Shown here piece by piece: positions 9,834-18,817 of a DNA stretch of 64,000 bases. Below the pieces are notes generated by a model. That model was given only the letters and a program-made list of their open reading frames with translations. It searched no databases and was not told the DNA's origin. Made by a program: the position numbers and the translations under genes. Source of the DNA: Epilithonimonas lactis (GTDB lineage Bacteria; Bacteroidota; Bacteroidia; Flavobacteriales; Weeksellaceae); assembly GCF_900110605.1 (NCBI RefSeq), contig NZ_FOFI01000002.1:1-64000 (forward strand). Reading direction: 5' to 3'. How positions within the stretch are numbered: the first letter of the stretch is position 1; every line of letters starts with the position of its first letter.

Positions 9834-10676
9834 TTATTTTTCATTAAAGTATATTTTCCCAGAAACCAATTTTGCTCTGGCAACTTCCAGCTCTTCTTTC
9901 GAAATAGGGTTTTTGGTTAGGTCGATTACTTCTAATAAAACCAAATTAGAAAGGTCTAAATTGAACGAAGAAATCTTGTTGTTTTCCAAGCCAAGCACTT
10001 TCAAACTCTTCAGTCGATTTAATTCTGGAGCAATTTTCTCGATCTGATTATTTTCCAAAAACAAACCCCACAAGTTTGGAAGGTCATAAATAAAATTTGG
10101 AAGCGTCTTGACCTTGTTATTATTAAGGTTGATTCGCTTCAATTTTTTAAGGTTTTCAATTTCAGCAGGTATTTCCTCAAACTGATTATGATTGAGAAAC
10201 AGGTCTTCCAAATTTTTTAGGTTTGAGAAAGAAGCAGGTAACTTTGTCAAATTGTTTCCGGTGAAATAAACATCGTTCAAATTGGTCAGTTTTCCAATAT
10301 CTTTAGGTAATTCTGTAAATCGACAGCGGTCGAAGGCGAGTTCTTCAAGATTTTTTAAATCAGTAATGGAGTTGGGAATTTTGGAAAGTGATCTATTATC
10401 CACGATTTTGAGCGTTCTCAAATTTTGCAAACGACCAATTGACTCTGGAAGTCTTTTTAATTTTGGATTAAAGGCAATAATCAGAGTTTCCAAATTCACC
10501 AATTGATCAATAGATTCGGGAAGTTCTACAATATTTTCATCATCAGAAATTGATAATTGTTTCACCTTTAGAGGATCTTTGAATGCCTCTTCCAAAGATC
10601 CATAGAATTTTTTCTGAGCGTTGAAAAAACTACTCATCAAAATAAACATCAAGAAAATAAATCTGGTCTTACTCAT
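9834..10676 (-). CDS. Secreted leucine-rich repeat protein
   Basis: 280 residues: a signal peptide (1-20, ending FFNAQ) and then about nine leucine-rich repeats of roughly 23 residues with the pattern LPxxIxxLxNLxxLxLxxN, for example LPESIGRLQNLRTLKI and LPKDIGKLTNLNDVYF. Such repeats form curved binding surfaces. No catalytic domain, T9SS signal or anchor is visible, so it is probably periplasmic. The ligand is unknown. Near-identical terminators on both sides make it a self-contained unit, perhaps inserted between malic enzyme and ruvA. Confidence 0.85.
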   Translation of the reverse strand: MSKTRFIFLMFILMSSFFNAQKKFYGSLEEAFKDPLKVKQLSISDDENIVELPESIDQLVNLETLIIAFNPKLKRLPESIGRLQNLRTLKIVDNRSLSKIPNSITDLKNLEELAFDRCRFTELPKDIGKLTNLNDVYFTGNNLTKLPASFSNLKNLEDLFLNHNQFEEIPAEIENLKKLKRINLNNNKVKTLPNFIYDLPNLWGLFLENNQIEKIAPELNRLKSLKVLGLENNKISSFNLDLSNLVLLEVIDLTKNPISKEELEVARAKLVSGKIYFNEK

Positions 10677-10730
10677 ATTTCAATTTTAAAAATGAATATC
10701 GAAAAGACTAAGATAGAAATACTAAAACAA

Positions 10731-10766
10731 AAAAGCCATCTTAGTAAACTAAAATGGCTTTTTTAT
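10731..10766 (-). terminator. Terminator after malic enzyme (repeat copy 2)
   Basis: The arms AAAAGCCAT and ATGGCTTTT are the same as at 9681, with a slightly different loop (CTTAGTAAACTAAA against CTTAACAACTAAA). It lies between the malic enzyme stop and the LRR start. Confidence 0.75.
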
Positions 10767-10782
10767 TCTGTATTAAATTATT

Positions 10783-13065
10783 TTATTTTTTCTCTTTCGT
10801 CTGTGCGTCCAAAACTGCAATCGTAGCAAGATTCACAATCTCGTCCACACTCGATCTCATTTGAAGAACGTGAACTGGCTGATCCAATCCCATCAAAATG
10901 GGTCCGATGGTTTGAGCCGCCTTCATTCCTCTGATGATTTTATAAGAAAGGTTTGCACTTTCAAGATTTGGGAAAACCAAAACGTTGGCCGGGTTTGTTC
11001 CTAATTTAGAGAATGGATAATCTGCCAGGTGATCGCTGTTCAAAGCAAAATCTGGTTGGATCTCTCCGTCTACGACCATTTTCGGATACTTCTCGTGAAG
11101 AATTTTCACTGCTGCAGCTACTTTTTTGGAAGATTCTCCTTTTGCGGAGAAGTTCTCGTAACCCAACATGGCGATTCTTGGTTCGATGGCGAAAGACTTC
11201 ACCGTGATCTCTGCCATTTTTGCAATATCAACCAGATCTTCCGCGGAAGGATTTTTATTAATGGAAGTATCTGCGAAGAACAATGGTTTCTTTTCTGTCA
11301 AGATCATCATCATCGCCGCCACTTTGTTCACACCTGGTTTTTTGGAGATGATCTCTAGAACTGGTTTCAGGATCGATGCATAACTTTTCGAGAATCCAAC
11401 GATCAAAGCATCTGTATCACCGTGCTCCAACATCAATGGTCCGAAGTAATCGCGTTGTCTTACGTAACGTTTTGCTTTGTACTCATTGATTCCTTTTCTG
11501 TTTCTCTTGTTCCAAAGGGTTTCTCTATATTTCTTACGTGTTTCTTTGTTCTCATCATCATTCGGATCGATGATTGGAATGTCAAGATCCATCCCGAACT
11601 CTGCCATTCTTTCTTTGATGAGTTTTTTGTTTCCTAAAAGACTTGGATAAGCAATGCCTTCCTCCTGTAGAATTTGGGCTGCTTTCAAAATGTTGTATTC
11701 TTCTCCGTTTCCAAGCGTCACTCTTTTTGGATTTGCTTTGGCGCGGTTTTGCATCATTCGGACAAGTTTTTCATCTCGTCCCATTCTGTCCAGCAATTGA
11801 TTTTCGTAAGCTTCGAAATCCTCGATCGGTTTTCCAGCAATCCCACTTTCCATAGCCGCTTTTGCAACAGCAATAGAAACTTTGGTGATCAATCTATTAT
11901 CAAATGGTTTTGGGATGAAATACTCTTTCCCGAAACTCATATTCGTTACGTTGTAGGCCAGTTTTACCATTTCAGGAACTGGTTCTTTTGCGATTTCAGC
12001 CAACGCATAGACTGCTGCCAACTTCATTGCTTCGTTGATTCCTCTTGCCTGAACGTCCAGTGCACCACGGAAAATATACGGGAAACCAAGAACGTTGTTC
12101 ACCTGATTAGGATAGTCACTTCTTCCGGTTGCCATCATCACGTCTGGTCTTGTTGCCAATGCCAGATCATAACTGATCTCTGGATCTGGATTTGCCAAAG
12201 CAAAAACGATCGGATTTTCTGACATCGAAAGCAACATCTCTGCAGACATCACATTTCCTTTTGACAAACCGATGAAAACATCAGAACCTTTGATAGCGTC
12301 TTCCAAAGTATCGATATCGGTTTGAGCTATGAAATCCAGTTTCTCGGGTGTTAAGTTTTCTCTTCTTTGATTGATAACACCTTTGCTGTCACACATCAAG
12401 ATATTTTTTGGATCAAGGCCTAATGAAATGTATAATTTCGCACAAGCTACTGCAGCAGCTCCAGCTCCATTGATCACCATTTTCACTTCCCCGATTTTCT
12501 TTCCTGCAATTTCCAAAGCGTTGATCAAAGCGGCTGCGGAGATAATCGCGGTTCCGTGCTGATCATCGTGCATCAAAGGAATATCCAATTCTTCTTTCAG
12601 TCTTTGTTCAATATAGAACGCTTCTGGTGCTTTGATATCTTCAAGATTAATTCCTCCGAATGTTGGCGCGATCGCTTTTACCGTTTCGATGAATTTGTCC
12701 GGGTCTTTTTCGTTGATCTCAATATCAAAAACATTGATGCCTGCGAAGATCTTGAAAAGCAAACCTTTTCCTTCCATTACTGGTTTTGAAGCTTCGGGAC
12801 CGATGTCGCCTAGACCTAGAACGGCTGTTCCGTTGGAGATCACGGCAACTAGATTTCCTTTGGATGTATATTCGTAAACTTTTTGAGGATCATCGTGGAT
12901 CGCCATACAAGGCACAGCAACACCTGGAGAATAAGCCAGCGAAAGATCTCTTTGTGATGAATGCGGTTTTGAAGGAATGACTTCGATCTTACCTTTTGGT
13001 TCCTGACTGTGATAATCTAAAGCGGCCTTATCGAAAGCAATCTGATCTCTTGAATTTTTTGACAT
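10783..13065 (-). CDS. maeB: NADP-dependent malic enzyme with phosphotransacetylase-like C-terminus
   Basis: The 760-residue protein is the long MaeB type: an N-terminal malic domain and NAD-binding domain (HDDQHGTA at 166-173, nucleotide-binding GAGAAAVA at 200-207), then from about residue 430 a phosphate acetyltransferase-like domain (PLMLEHGDTDALIVGFSKSY, and MKAAQTIGPILMGL near the end). It converts malate to pyruvate and CO2, making NADPH. In MaeB proteins the C-terminal domain is generally regulatory rather than an active transacetylase. Length is normal. It has its own terminator. Confidence 0.95.
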   Translation of the reverse strand: MSKNSRDQIAFDKAALDYHSQEPKGKIEVIPSKPHSSQRDLSLAYSPGVAVPCMAIHDDPQKVYEYTSKGNLVAVISNGTAVLGLGDIGPEASKPVMEGKGLLFKIFAGINVFDIEINEKDPDKFIETVKAIAPTFGGINLEDIKAPEAFYIEQRLKEELDIPLMHDDQHGTAIISAAALINALEIAGKKIGEVKMVINGAGAAAVACAKLYISLGLDPKNILMCDSKGVINQRRENLTPEKLDFIAQTDIDTLEDAIKGSDVFIGLSKGNVMSAEMLLSMSENPIVFALANPDPEISYDLALATRPDVMMATGRSDYPNQVNNVLGFPYIFRGALDVQARGINEAMKLAAVYALAEIAKEPVPEMVKLAYNVTNMSFGKEYFIPKPFDNRLITKVSIAVAKAAMESGIAGKPIEDFEAYENQLLDRMGRDEKLVRMMQNRAKANPKRVTLGNGEEYNILKAAQILQEEGIAYPSLLGNKKLIKERMAEFGMDLDIPIIDPNDDENKETRKKYRETLWNKRNRKGINEYKAKRYVRQRDYFGPLMLEHGDTDALIVGFSKSYASILKPVLEIISKKPGVNKVAAMMMILTEKKPLFFADTSINKNPSAEDLVDIAKMAEITVKSFAIEPRIAMLGYENFSAKGESSKKVAAAVKILHEKYPKMVVDGEIQPDFALNSDHLADYPFSKLGTNPANVLVFPNLESANLSYKIIRGMKAAQTIGPILMGLDQPVHVLQMRSSVDEIVNLATIAVLDAQTKEKK

Positions 13066-13125
13066 TTTTAATTTCTTTTGAGTGGATCAATTGGTTGAAT
13101 ATGACCCACAGGTTTTTATTATGAC

Positions 13126-13322
13126 TCTGCTGCGTAAGGGCGGAGGGCATTGTTGGAGCTCTTTTTCTGTTTTTCTACAAGCGTCGTTTGAGAACCTCAG
13201 GTTGATAAAAACAGAAAAAAGCGACTGCCCGTAGACCGGCCCGCTTGTTTTTTGCTGGACCGAAAATGTCGTTTTAAAGACGCCGCGTGATCAGCAAAAA
13301 CAAAGGGATACGCCCAAATATT
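13126..13322. repeat. Pair of dispersed palindromic elements (divergent copies)
   Basis: There are two adjacent imperfect hairpins. In the first, CTTTTTCTGTTTTT pairs with AAAAACAGAAAAAAG (about 13156-13227). In the second, TTGTTTTTTGCTG (13249-13261) pairs with CAGCAAAAACAA (about 13292-13303). The outer parts carry GC-rich blocks such as GGGCGGAGGGC, CTGCCCGTAGACCGGCCCGC and GGGATACGCCC. The design (variable inner arm with a T/A run, GC-rich outer flanks) matches the elements at 27371, 35148, 36574, 44011 and 55085, though the sequence is less similar. Confidence 0.5.
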
Positions 13323-13331
13323 TGTGCAAAG

Positions 13332-14192
13332 TTAAAGCTTTGGAATGATATAGTCACGATGATAATTCACCAGACTTTCTATCGGTTTTTGAACAACGGT
13401 CCCAATTTTCAAATGGAAATCCGAGGCTGCCGCACGAAGAATATCTTCGAAAAAGTAGGCAATGGAACCTATGAAATTGACCTCGCTGCTGCGGCACTCT
13501 TCGTACGGCATCACCTGAAACTCAAGGAAGTTCTTGAGTTCTTTGTAGATGAAATTCTGAAAATACGGGTGCGTTTTCCGGTCCACAATGAAGCGTGTAA
13601 AATCTGCCATATAAGCGTTCGCCCGTGGATTGTGGTACATATTTTTGAGCAGATCATCGATGTTCAACTGATAAATCTCAGTAAACTGCTGGTGCAAATC
13701 TGGCGGTAATTTCTTCATAAAATAATGACGCACCAATTGCTTTCCGAGTGCACTACCGCTGCCTTCGTCACCAATTAGAAATCCTAACGAAGGCAATTCT
13801 GTTTTGACTTTTTCGCCATCGAAGTAGCACGCATTGGAGCCAGTTCCCAGAATGCAGACAATCGCCGGAACACCTCTGTAAGCCGCATACGCCGCTGCCA
13901 AAAGGTCTTCTTTGATATTGACTTGTGCATTGAGGAAAACCTTTTGAATCTCTCGCTCGACAATCAATCTATTTTCTGGTGTTCCGCAGCCAGAGCCGTA
14001 GAAGAAGATGTTTTCTATGTAATCGTGGAATTTGGAAAGTGCCTGATTGTTTTCTATTTCTGGCGCAATCAATTCTGCTTTTATAATATTAGGATTGAAA
14101 CCGATGGTCTCGGTCTTGAGTACTTCTGTACCATCATTTTCCAGGATAACCCAGTCGCATTTGGTAGACCCTCCATCAACAATAGCAATCAT
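13332..14192 (-). CDS. BadF/BadG/BcrA/BcrD-family ATPase, N-acetylglucosamine kinase-like
   Basis: The 286-residue protein has the ASKHA-fold nucleotide sites: phosphate 1 loop DGGSTKCDW (residues 6-14), CILGTGSNACYFDG near 117-130 and IGDEGSGSALGKQL near 140. This arrangement fits bacterial and eukaryotic N-acetylglucosamine kinases, which phosphorylate free GlcNAc with ATP, for example in cell-wall or chitin recycling. No other amino sugar genes are next to it, so the substrate is inferred from the family only. A pair of repeat elements lies beyond its stop. Confidence 0.8.
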   Translation of the reverse strand: MIAIVDGGSTKCDWVILENDGTEVLKTETIGFNPNIIKAELIAPEIENNQALSKFHDYIENIFFYGSGCGTPENRLIVEREIQKVFLNAQVNIKEDLLAAAYAAYRGVPAIVCILGTGSNACYFDGEKVKTELPSLGFLIGDEGSGSALGKQLVRHYFMKKLPPDLHQQFTEIYQLNIDDLLKNMYHNPRANAYMADFTRFIVDRKTHPYFQNFIYKELKNFLEFQVMPYEECRSSEVNFIGSIAYFFEDILRAAASDFHLKIGTVVQKPIESLVNYHRDYIIPKL

Positions 14193-14246
14193 ATAAATAT
14201 GTTTTAAAACGCTAATGTAATATTTTTTGGGAAGATTTTGTGAGAA

Positions 14247-14501
14247 TTATGTGGATTTGCCGTCTTGTACCAACCAATCTTCTATCTCATCTTCCAGGTA
14301 GGAAGTCTGAAGTTTGATGGCATTGATGAAATCGTCGGGAATGCTCTCTGCAGTCTCGTTGCTTTCCATATCCCAGAGTTCATCGGACATCCATTCGTAT
14401 TCTGAATAGATTCTTTTGAACCTGGAGCTGCTTTTTTCCAATTCCTCAATTTTTTTTTGTTGAGGCAGAAATTTTCTGTACGGTCTGTTAGAATTTTTCA
14501 T
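14247..14501 (-). CDS. Hypothetical protein, 84 residues, charged
   Basis: I do not recognise this protein. It is cytoplasmic-looking, with a basic N-terminus (NSNRPYRKFLPQQKKIEELEKSSSRF) and an acidic C-terminal half (YEWMSDELWDMESNETAE). It is predicted mostly helical, with no cysteines and no membrane segment. It lies 54 bases upstream of the kinase gene on the same strand, so the two are probably co-transcribed. The composition and start make it a credible gene. Confidence 0.65.
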   Translation of the reverse strand: MKNSNRPYRKFLPQQKKIEELEKSSSRFKRIYSEYEWMSDELWDMESNETAESIPDDFINAIKLQTSYLEDEIEDWLVQDGKST

Positions 14502-14747
14502 TTTTTGTAATAATTATTTTGTGAGTGTGGTGCCTTGACTACTGATGAAAAAATGTCCCGGCTGAATTTCTAGAGCCAGGAGTACAATATAACATCGATT
14601 AATATTAAGATTTCCGTAAATAATTAGACTAAAAATAATTAAATATGCAATGATATTTTCTAAAACCTTAATATTAAATAAATGTAAAAATAATATTGAT
14701 ATAAAAAAATAATTTAACTATTATTTAAAAAGATTTAACAAATCGTA

Positions 14748-14755
14748 TAAATTTG
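14748..14755 (+). promoter_or_regulatory. Promoter -7 element before the GtrA gene
   Basis: TAAATTTG matches TAnnTTTG and sits only 8 bases before the ATG at 14764, so the transcript would have a very short leader or none. No clear -33 TTG is seen. The preceding stretch from 14502 is AT-rich and holds no gene. Confidence 0.45.
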
Positions 14756-14763
14756 CAAACGAA

Positions 14764-15222
14764 ATGAAACAATTACTACTTCGTCACAAACAAGTCCTAC
14801 TCTTCATCATCGCTGGTGGATTGAGCGCCATTGTAGAAATCGGGAGCTTCAAAATCCTAAGCGTTTATCTTCCAAAAATGTTTGCAAGTGAATATAATTT
14901 GTACGGAATCAAATATCCGTTTAGCAATATCTTATCTACAAGTTGCGGAATCATCACGAATTATTTTCTGAGCATCTGGTTTGTGTTTGAACGGGGGAAA
15001 CATTCCAAGCGGAAAGAGTTCGCTTATTTCATTTCTGTTTCGGTGGTTTCCACATTCATCAGTTTGATTTTGTTCCAGATTCTTTACCATTATGTTTTCA
15101 AAGATGCAGTGGATTTAGGTTTCTATGTATTGTCTCAGGAGATGATGAGTAAAATAAGTTCTATCTTGATTGTTTCACTCCTCAATTATTCTGTAAAGAA
15201 AAAAGTGATATTTAACGGATAA
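14764..15222 (+). CDS. GtrA-like membrane protein
   Basis: 152 residues with four likely membrane helices: VLLFIIAGGLSAIVEIGSF, the SNILSTSCGIITNYFLSIWFVF region, FAYFISVSVVSTFISLILFQ, and a C-terminal ISSILIVSLLNYSV. FAGGGLSAxxE and the NYxxSxxFVF pattern are typical of the GtrA family, whose members are thought to help move or use polyprenyl-linked sugars for surface polysaccharides. It is followed 31 bases later by an acyltransferase gene on the same strand, suggesting a small envelope operon. Confidence 0.85.
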   Translation: MKQLLLRHKQVLLFIIAGGLSAIVEIGSFKILSVYLPKMFASEYNLYGIKYPFSNILSTSCGIITNYFLSIWFVFERGKHSKRKEFAYFISVSVVSTFISLILFQILYHYVFKDAVDLGFYVLSQEMMSKISSILIVSLLNYSVKKKVIFNG

Positions 15223-15253
15223 AATCATATTTTTGAACCAAATAGATTATTAA

Positions 15254-15982
15254 ATGAAGGTTTTGTTGGTTTATGCCTGGCGGTTTTGGATGATAGTTGT
15301 GGCGACTATTTTCACGTTGATTTTTTTCCTCCCAGTTTATCTCTTATCCATCCGCAAGGAAGATTACAAAGCCTGCTACTTCTTTATCCGCATCTGGGCG
15401 ATGGGGATTTTCTACGGCACCGGTTTTCGCTACCGAATCATTAATAAGACCGATAAAAAAATCGATAAAAATCAGCCGTACGTTATCATTTCCAATCATA
15501 CTTCTTTGATGGATGTGATGATTCCCTGCATCCTTTTCCCAAATCATCCACTATGCTACGTCGGTAAAAAAGAACTTGAGAAGATTCCGGTTTTCGGAAG
15601 TGTGTACAGAAGAGTCTGCGTAATGGTGGACCGGAAAAGTGCGAGAAGCCGCGCCGACGTTTACAGAAGATGCGCGGAGAGAATGCAGGACGGACAAAGC
15701 GTTGTCATCTTCCCAGAAGGTGGCGTTCCGGATGACACAAGTATTATTCTTGATGATTTCAAAGACGGTGCTTTTATTCTTTCTACCAAACATCAGTTTC
15801 CGATTGCCGTTTACACTTTTGTTGGACTTAAGGAAATGTTTCCTTTTGATAATAAAAAAGGATATCCTGGCCGTGTTGATATTTTCTTCAACGATATCTT
15901 GACGCCGGACGCTCCTCTGAAAGAACTCAAAGAAAAAGCGCACGAGGAAATGCGATTGTCCCTTATTGAGAAATTAAAATAA
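15254..15982 (+). CDS. plsC: 1-acyl-sn-glycerol-3-phosphate acyltransferase
   Basis: The 242-residue protein has an N-terminal membrane helix (about residues 8-32) and the PlsC motifs: NHTSLMD with catalytic H82 and D87 (HX4D), GSVYRRVCVMVDRKS as the second block, and FPEGGVPD as the third. The family adds the second fatty acid to lysophosphatidic acid at the inner membrane. Several PlsC-like proteins per genome are usual in Bacteroidota, so the exact acceptor could differ (for example ornithine or glycine lipids). Confidence 0.88.
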   Translation: MKVLLVYAWRFWMIVVATIFTLIFFLPVYLLSIRKEDYKACYFFIRIWAMGIFYGTGFRYRIINKTDKKIDKNQPYVIISNHTSLMDVMIPCILFPNHPLCYVGKKELEKIPVFGSVYRRVCVMVDRKSARSRADVYRRCAERMQDGQSVVIFPEGGVPDDTSIILDDFKDGAFILSTKHQFPIAVYTFVGLKEMFPFDNKKGYPGRVDIFFNDILTPDAPLKELKEKAHEEMRLSLIEKLK

Positions 15983-16054
15983 TTATTCTACCAATAAGAC
16001 TTTTTACTTACATTTGTTTTTGAATATTAACCTTAAATTAACATTAAATAAATA

Positions 16055-17503
16055 ATGGAAACACAAAAAACCAATTGGGCACAGTTTATCCCGCTCGTCA
16101 CCGTTTTTTTCTTCTGGGGATTTGTCGCGGCAAGTAACGACATCTTGATTCCAGTTTTCAAAAAAGCATTCGATTTGACACAAGGTCAAAGTCAGCTCGT
16201 GTCCGTCGCATTCTACATTGCCTACACGGTTGGTTCCATCATTTATATGTTGATTTCATTAGCCATCGGAAAAGATTTGGTCAATAAGATTGGTTATAAA
16301 AACGGATTGGCATTAGGACTTACGATTTCGGCTTTGGGAACATTATTGTTCTACCCTGCTGCAAATCTTCAATCCTTTCCTTTGATGCTTGCCGGATTGT
16401 TTACCGTGGCATTAGGATTCTCACTACAACAAACTGTGGCGAATCCATTGGCAATTGCGCTTGGACCTATTACAACAGGTTCTCAGCGATTGACCTTGGC
16501 GGGAGGAATCAACAATCTTGGAACCACGATTGGCCCACTGATTGTGAGTTTTGCCATCTTTGGTTCTGCTGCTTCCGAGAATACCAATATGAGTATCGAA
16601 AGTGTGAAAATCCCTTACTTGGTTTTGGGTGTAGCATTTTTAGCAGTAGCGATTTTGCTTAAATTATCTTCTTTGCCAGAACATCCAGCTACCATAGAAG
16701 AAACGGCAACAGAAGAAGGCGGCGCAAAAAATTCCGCTTTGAAGTATCCTCAATTGCTATTGGGAATGCTGGCCATCTTCATCTATGTAGGTGTAGAAGT
16801 TTCTACTGCAAGTAATTTACCGGCGTATATGGAAACTATCGTGAATTCTCAAACAGGCGTTCTTTATACTTTGCAAGAAGTTTCTCCATTCATTTCGCTT
16901 TATTGGGCGAGTTTGATGATTGGCCGTTGGACAGGTGCTGTGGAGGCTTTCACGGACAATATGAGTTTGCAGAAAATCTTACGTTTCGTTGCACCATATT
17001 TAGCTTTCGGAGTTTTCCTTTTGGTAAATGCAGTTGCTAAGCACGACCTTTCACCTTTCTATGTTTATGGACTAATCATTTTGGTATTGATTGGTGCTGA
17101 TATGGCAAGCAAGGGAAATCCTGCTAGAATGCTATTGATATTCTCAGCACTTGGAATTATTGCAATCACTATTGGAATGTTTACAGACGGCATCGTGAGT
17201 ATTTACGCTTTCACCAGTGTTGGATTGTTCTGCAGTACGCTTTGGCCTTGTATTTTCACATTGGCGGTGAGCGGTCTTGGAAAACACACAAGTCAAGGAA
17301 GCAGTTTCCTGATTATGATGATTATGGGCGGTGGAATTGTAAGCTGGCTGCAAGGTGTGGTTTCTGAAAGCATCGGAATTCAGCACAGTTATATTGTTGG
17401 GATTTTGTGTTTTGCCTATTTGGCTTTCTATGCTTGGAAAGTGAGTGGAATCTTAAGAAACCAAGGTATTAGTTTTGATAAAAAAGCTTCAGGTGGACAC
17501 TAA
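16055..17503 (+). CDS. Sugar MFS transporter, FucP/GlcP type
   Basis: The 482-residue protein has about 12 membrane helices and the start typical of Bacteroidota FucP-like permeases (FIPLVTVFFFWGFVAASNDILIPVFK). LQQTVANPLAIALGP and AGGINNLGTTIGPL are further family hallmarks. These are proton or sodium symporters for fucose, glucose, galactose or GlcNAc. The specific sugar cannot be read from the sequence, and no sugar-catabolism operon flanks it. The stop overlaps the likely start of the DUF3810 gene. Confidence 0.9.
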   Translation: METQKTNWAQFIPLVTVFFFWGFVAASNDILIPVFKKAFDLTQGQSQLVSVAFYIAYTVGSIIYMLISLAIGKDLVNKIGYKNGLALGLTISALGTLLFYPAANLQSFPLMLAGLFTVALGFSLQQTVANPLAIALGPITTGSQRLTLAGGINNLGTTIGPLIVSFAIFGSAASENTNMSIESVKIPYLVLGVAFLAVAILLKLSSLPEHPATIEETATEEGGAKNSALKYPQLLLGMLAIFIYVGVEVSTASNLPAYMETIVNSQTGVLYTLQEVSPFISLYWASLMIGRWTGAVEAFTDNMSLQKILRFVAPYLAFGVFLLVNAVAKHDLSPFYVYGLIILVLIGADMASKGNPARMLLIFSALGIIAITIGMFTDGIVSIYAFTSVGLFCSTLWPCIFTLAVSGLGKHTSQGSSFLIMMIMGGGIVSWLQGVVSESIGIQHSYIVGILCFAYLAFYAWKVSGILRNQGISFDKKASGGH

Positions 17504-18542
17504 TAAGAACATCTTTCTTAAAAATAAATTTTGGGCAATCATTCTGGTTGCCCAATTTTGGTTATTCTATATCCTATCGAAAATAAATTTCGCCGTTGAC
17601 TTCTTTTCTCATCTATTTGAGTGGAAAAAGAACTTTCACGTACTTCTATTTTCGAAGTTTGGATTTTCTGTTGGTGATGTTATTTATACGCTTGTTTCAC
17701 TGTATTTGGTCTTTGCAATCATTAATCTTATTAGAAAGAAAAAGAGTGAGACACTAAAACAACTATTTATTTTTACTAATGTTGCTTATGTCATCTATCA
17801 ATGTTTTTGGGGAATGCTTTATTTCCAAACTCCAATCATTAAAAAACTTCCTAAAAAAGATATTACTGAACAAGATTTAAAAAACCTGACCATCAAATAT
17901 CTCGCACTTTGCAAAGAAACAAGAGAGCAAGTTTCTGAAGACAAAAGCGGAATTTTTATCATTAATGATTTAAAGAAAATTGAGAGAGAGATATTGTCTC
18001 AACAAAAGAATTTGCCGCGAAATATTACTTCAAAAACTTCCGTTGCAATCTTGTCTGTCAAACCAAGTCTGTACAATCAGGCGATGAACTATACGGGCAT
18101 TTTAGGCTACTATAATCCTTTCACCGCGGAATCACAATTCAACCCAAATTTACCTTCTACACAACTTCCTTTTACGCTTGCTCACGAGATGTCGCATCAG
18201 CTGGGATTTGCGCGCGAACAGGAAGCCAGTTTCATTGCTTATCTGTGTGCTAAAAATTCCAAGAATCAAGATTTGAAGTACAGTATCCAGCTTTATGTTT
18301 TAAAAAGTTTATTGAGAAATCTGTCCATCAAAGATGAATCGTTTGTCAAAAATATTCTATCCAATTATTCCGACAAAATGAAAAAGGATAGAAACAGCGA
18401 ACTCGAGTTTTTGAAAAATCACGAAAGTGTATTGGCCGATGTTTTTGGATTTACAAACGACCTGTTCCTAAAATCCAATCAGCAAGATGGCAGCATTACT
18501 TATTCTTACTTCATCACCCTTGTTGCTTTCTATGAAGCATAA
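17493..18542 (+). CDS. DUF3810 family membrane-bound putative zinc metallopeptidase
   Basis: About 349 residues: two or three N-terminal membrane helices (WAIILVAQFWLFYILS, VGDVIYTLVSLYLVFAIINLI, a weaker third), then a soluble domain with LAHEMSHQLGFAREQEASF. HEMSH followed by the downstream glutamate is a gluzincin-like zinc site. Substrates are unknown. Start choice: the open frame has TTG at 17475 and GTG at 17493; the GTG directly follows AGG and overlaps the transporter stop by 11 bases, so I prefer it. The two genes are probably translationally coupled. Confidence 0.85.
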   Translation: MDTNKNIFLKNKFWAIILVAQFWLFYILSKINFAVDFFSHLFEWKKNFHVLLFSKFGFSVGDVIYTLVSLYLVFAIINLIRKKKSETLKQLFIFTNVAYVIYQCFWGMLYFQTPIIKKLPKKDITEQDLKNLTIKYLALCKETREQVSEDKSGIFIINDLKKIEREILSQQKNLPRNITSKTSVAILSVKPSLYNQAMNYTGILGYYNPFTAESQFNPNLPSTQLPFTLAHEMSHQLGFAREQEASFIAYLCAKNSKNQDLKYSIQLYVLKSLLRNLSIKDESFVKNILSNYSDKMKKDRNSELEFLKNHESVLADVFGFTNDLFLKSNQQDGSITYSYFITLVAFYEA

Positions 18543-18544
18543 AA

Positions 18545-18573
18545 AAAGAATCGTACACGAGGTACGATTCTAA
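18545..18573. terminator. Bidirectional terminator
   Basis: The perfect arms GAATCGTAC (18548-18556) and GTACGATTC (18562-18570) follow the DUF3810 stop and are preceded by an A run. The same hairpin could end a minus-strand transcript from the small frame at 18597. Confidence 0.75.
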
Positions 18574-18596
18574 AAACACAAATGATGAAAAAAAAT

Positions 18597-18758
18597 TTAT
18601 TGCTCCTGAGTGATTGTCTCAAAAGCCCTGTAAAAGTACAACATTCCAACATAACCTCCAAATGTTTTTAGAAAATAATTCAAATAAGATTCAAAACTTC
18701 TAAGAATCAAAAGAATACAAATATTATTCTTTACATAAAATGCTTCAATATGAAGCAT
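18597..18758 (-). CDS. Possible small protein, 53 residues
   Basis: Read by hand on the minus strand: an open frame from ATG at 18758 to TAA at 18597, beginning MLHIEAFYVKNNICILL and ending GGYVGMLYFYRAFETITQEQ. The C-terminal half looks like real protein (amphipathic, aromatic-rich) and ends just before a bidirectional terminator. Against it, the ATG lies inside an 11-bp inverted repeat (18737-18762), so the true start may be further in. I do not recognise a family. Confidence 0.4.
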   Translation of the reverse strand: MLHIEAFYVKNNICILLILRSFESYLNYFLKTFGGYVGMLYFYRAFETITQEQ

Positions 18759-18762
18759 TTTA
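18737..18762. repeat. Short perfect inverted repeat
   Basis: AAAATGCTTCA and TGAAGCATTTT separated by three bases. As RNA on the minus strand it would bury the ATG of the possible small gene, or it may act as a second terminator below tRNA-Met. Confidence 0.5.
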
Positions 18763-18778
18763 AAATTTGAAACAAAAA

Positions 18779-18812
18779 AAAACTCTCTTCTTTTAATAAA
18801 GAAGAGAGTTTT
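18779..18812 (-). terminator. Terminator of tRNA-Met
   Basis: The arms AAACTCTCTTC and GAAGAGAGTTT form a perfect 11-bp stem with a T run on the minus strand, starting six bases after the tRNA 3' end. Confidence 0.8.
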
Positions 18813-18817
18813 ATGAG

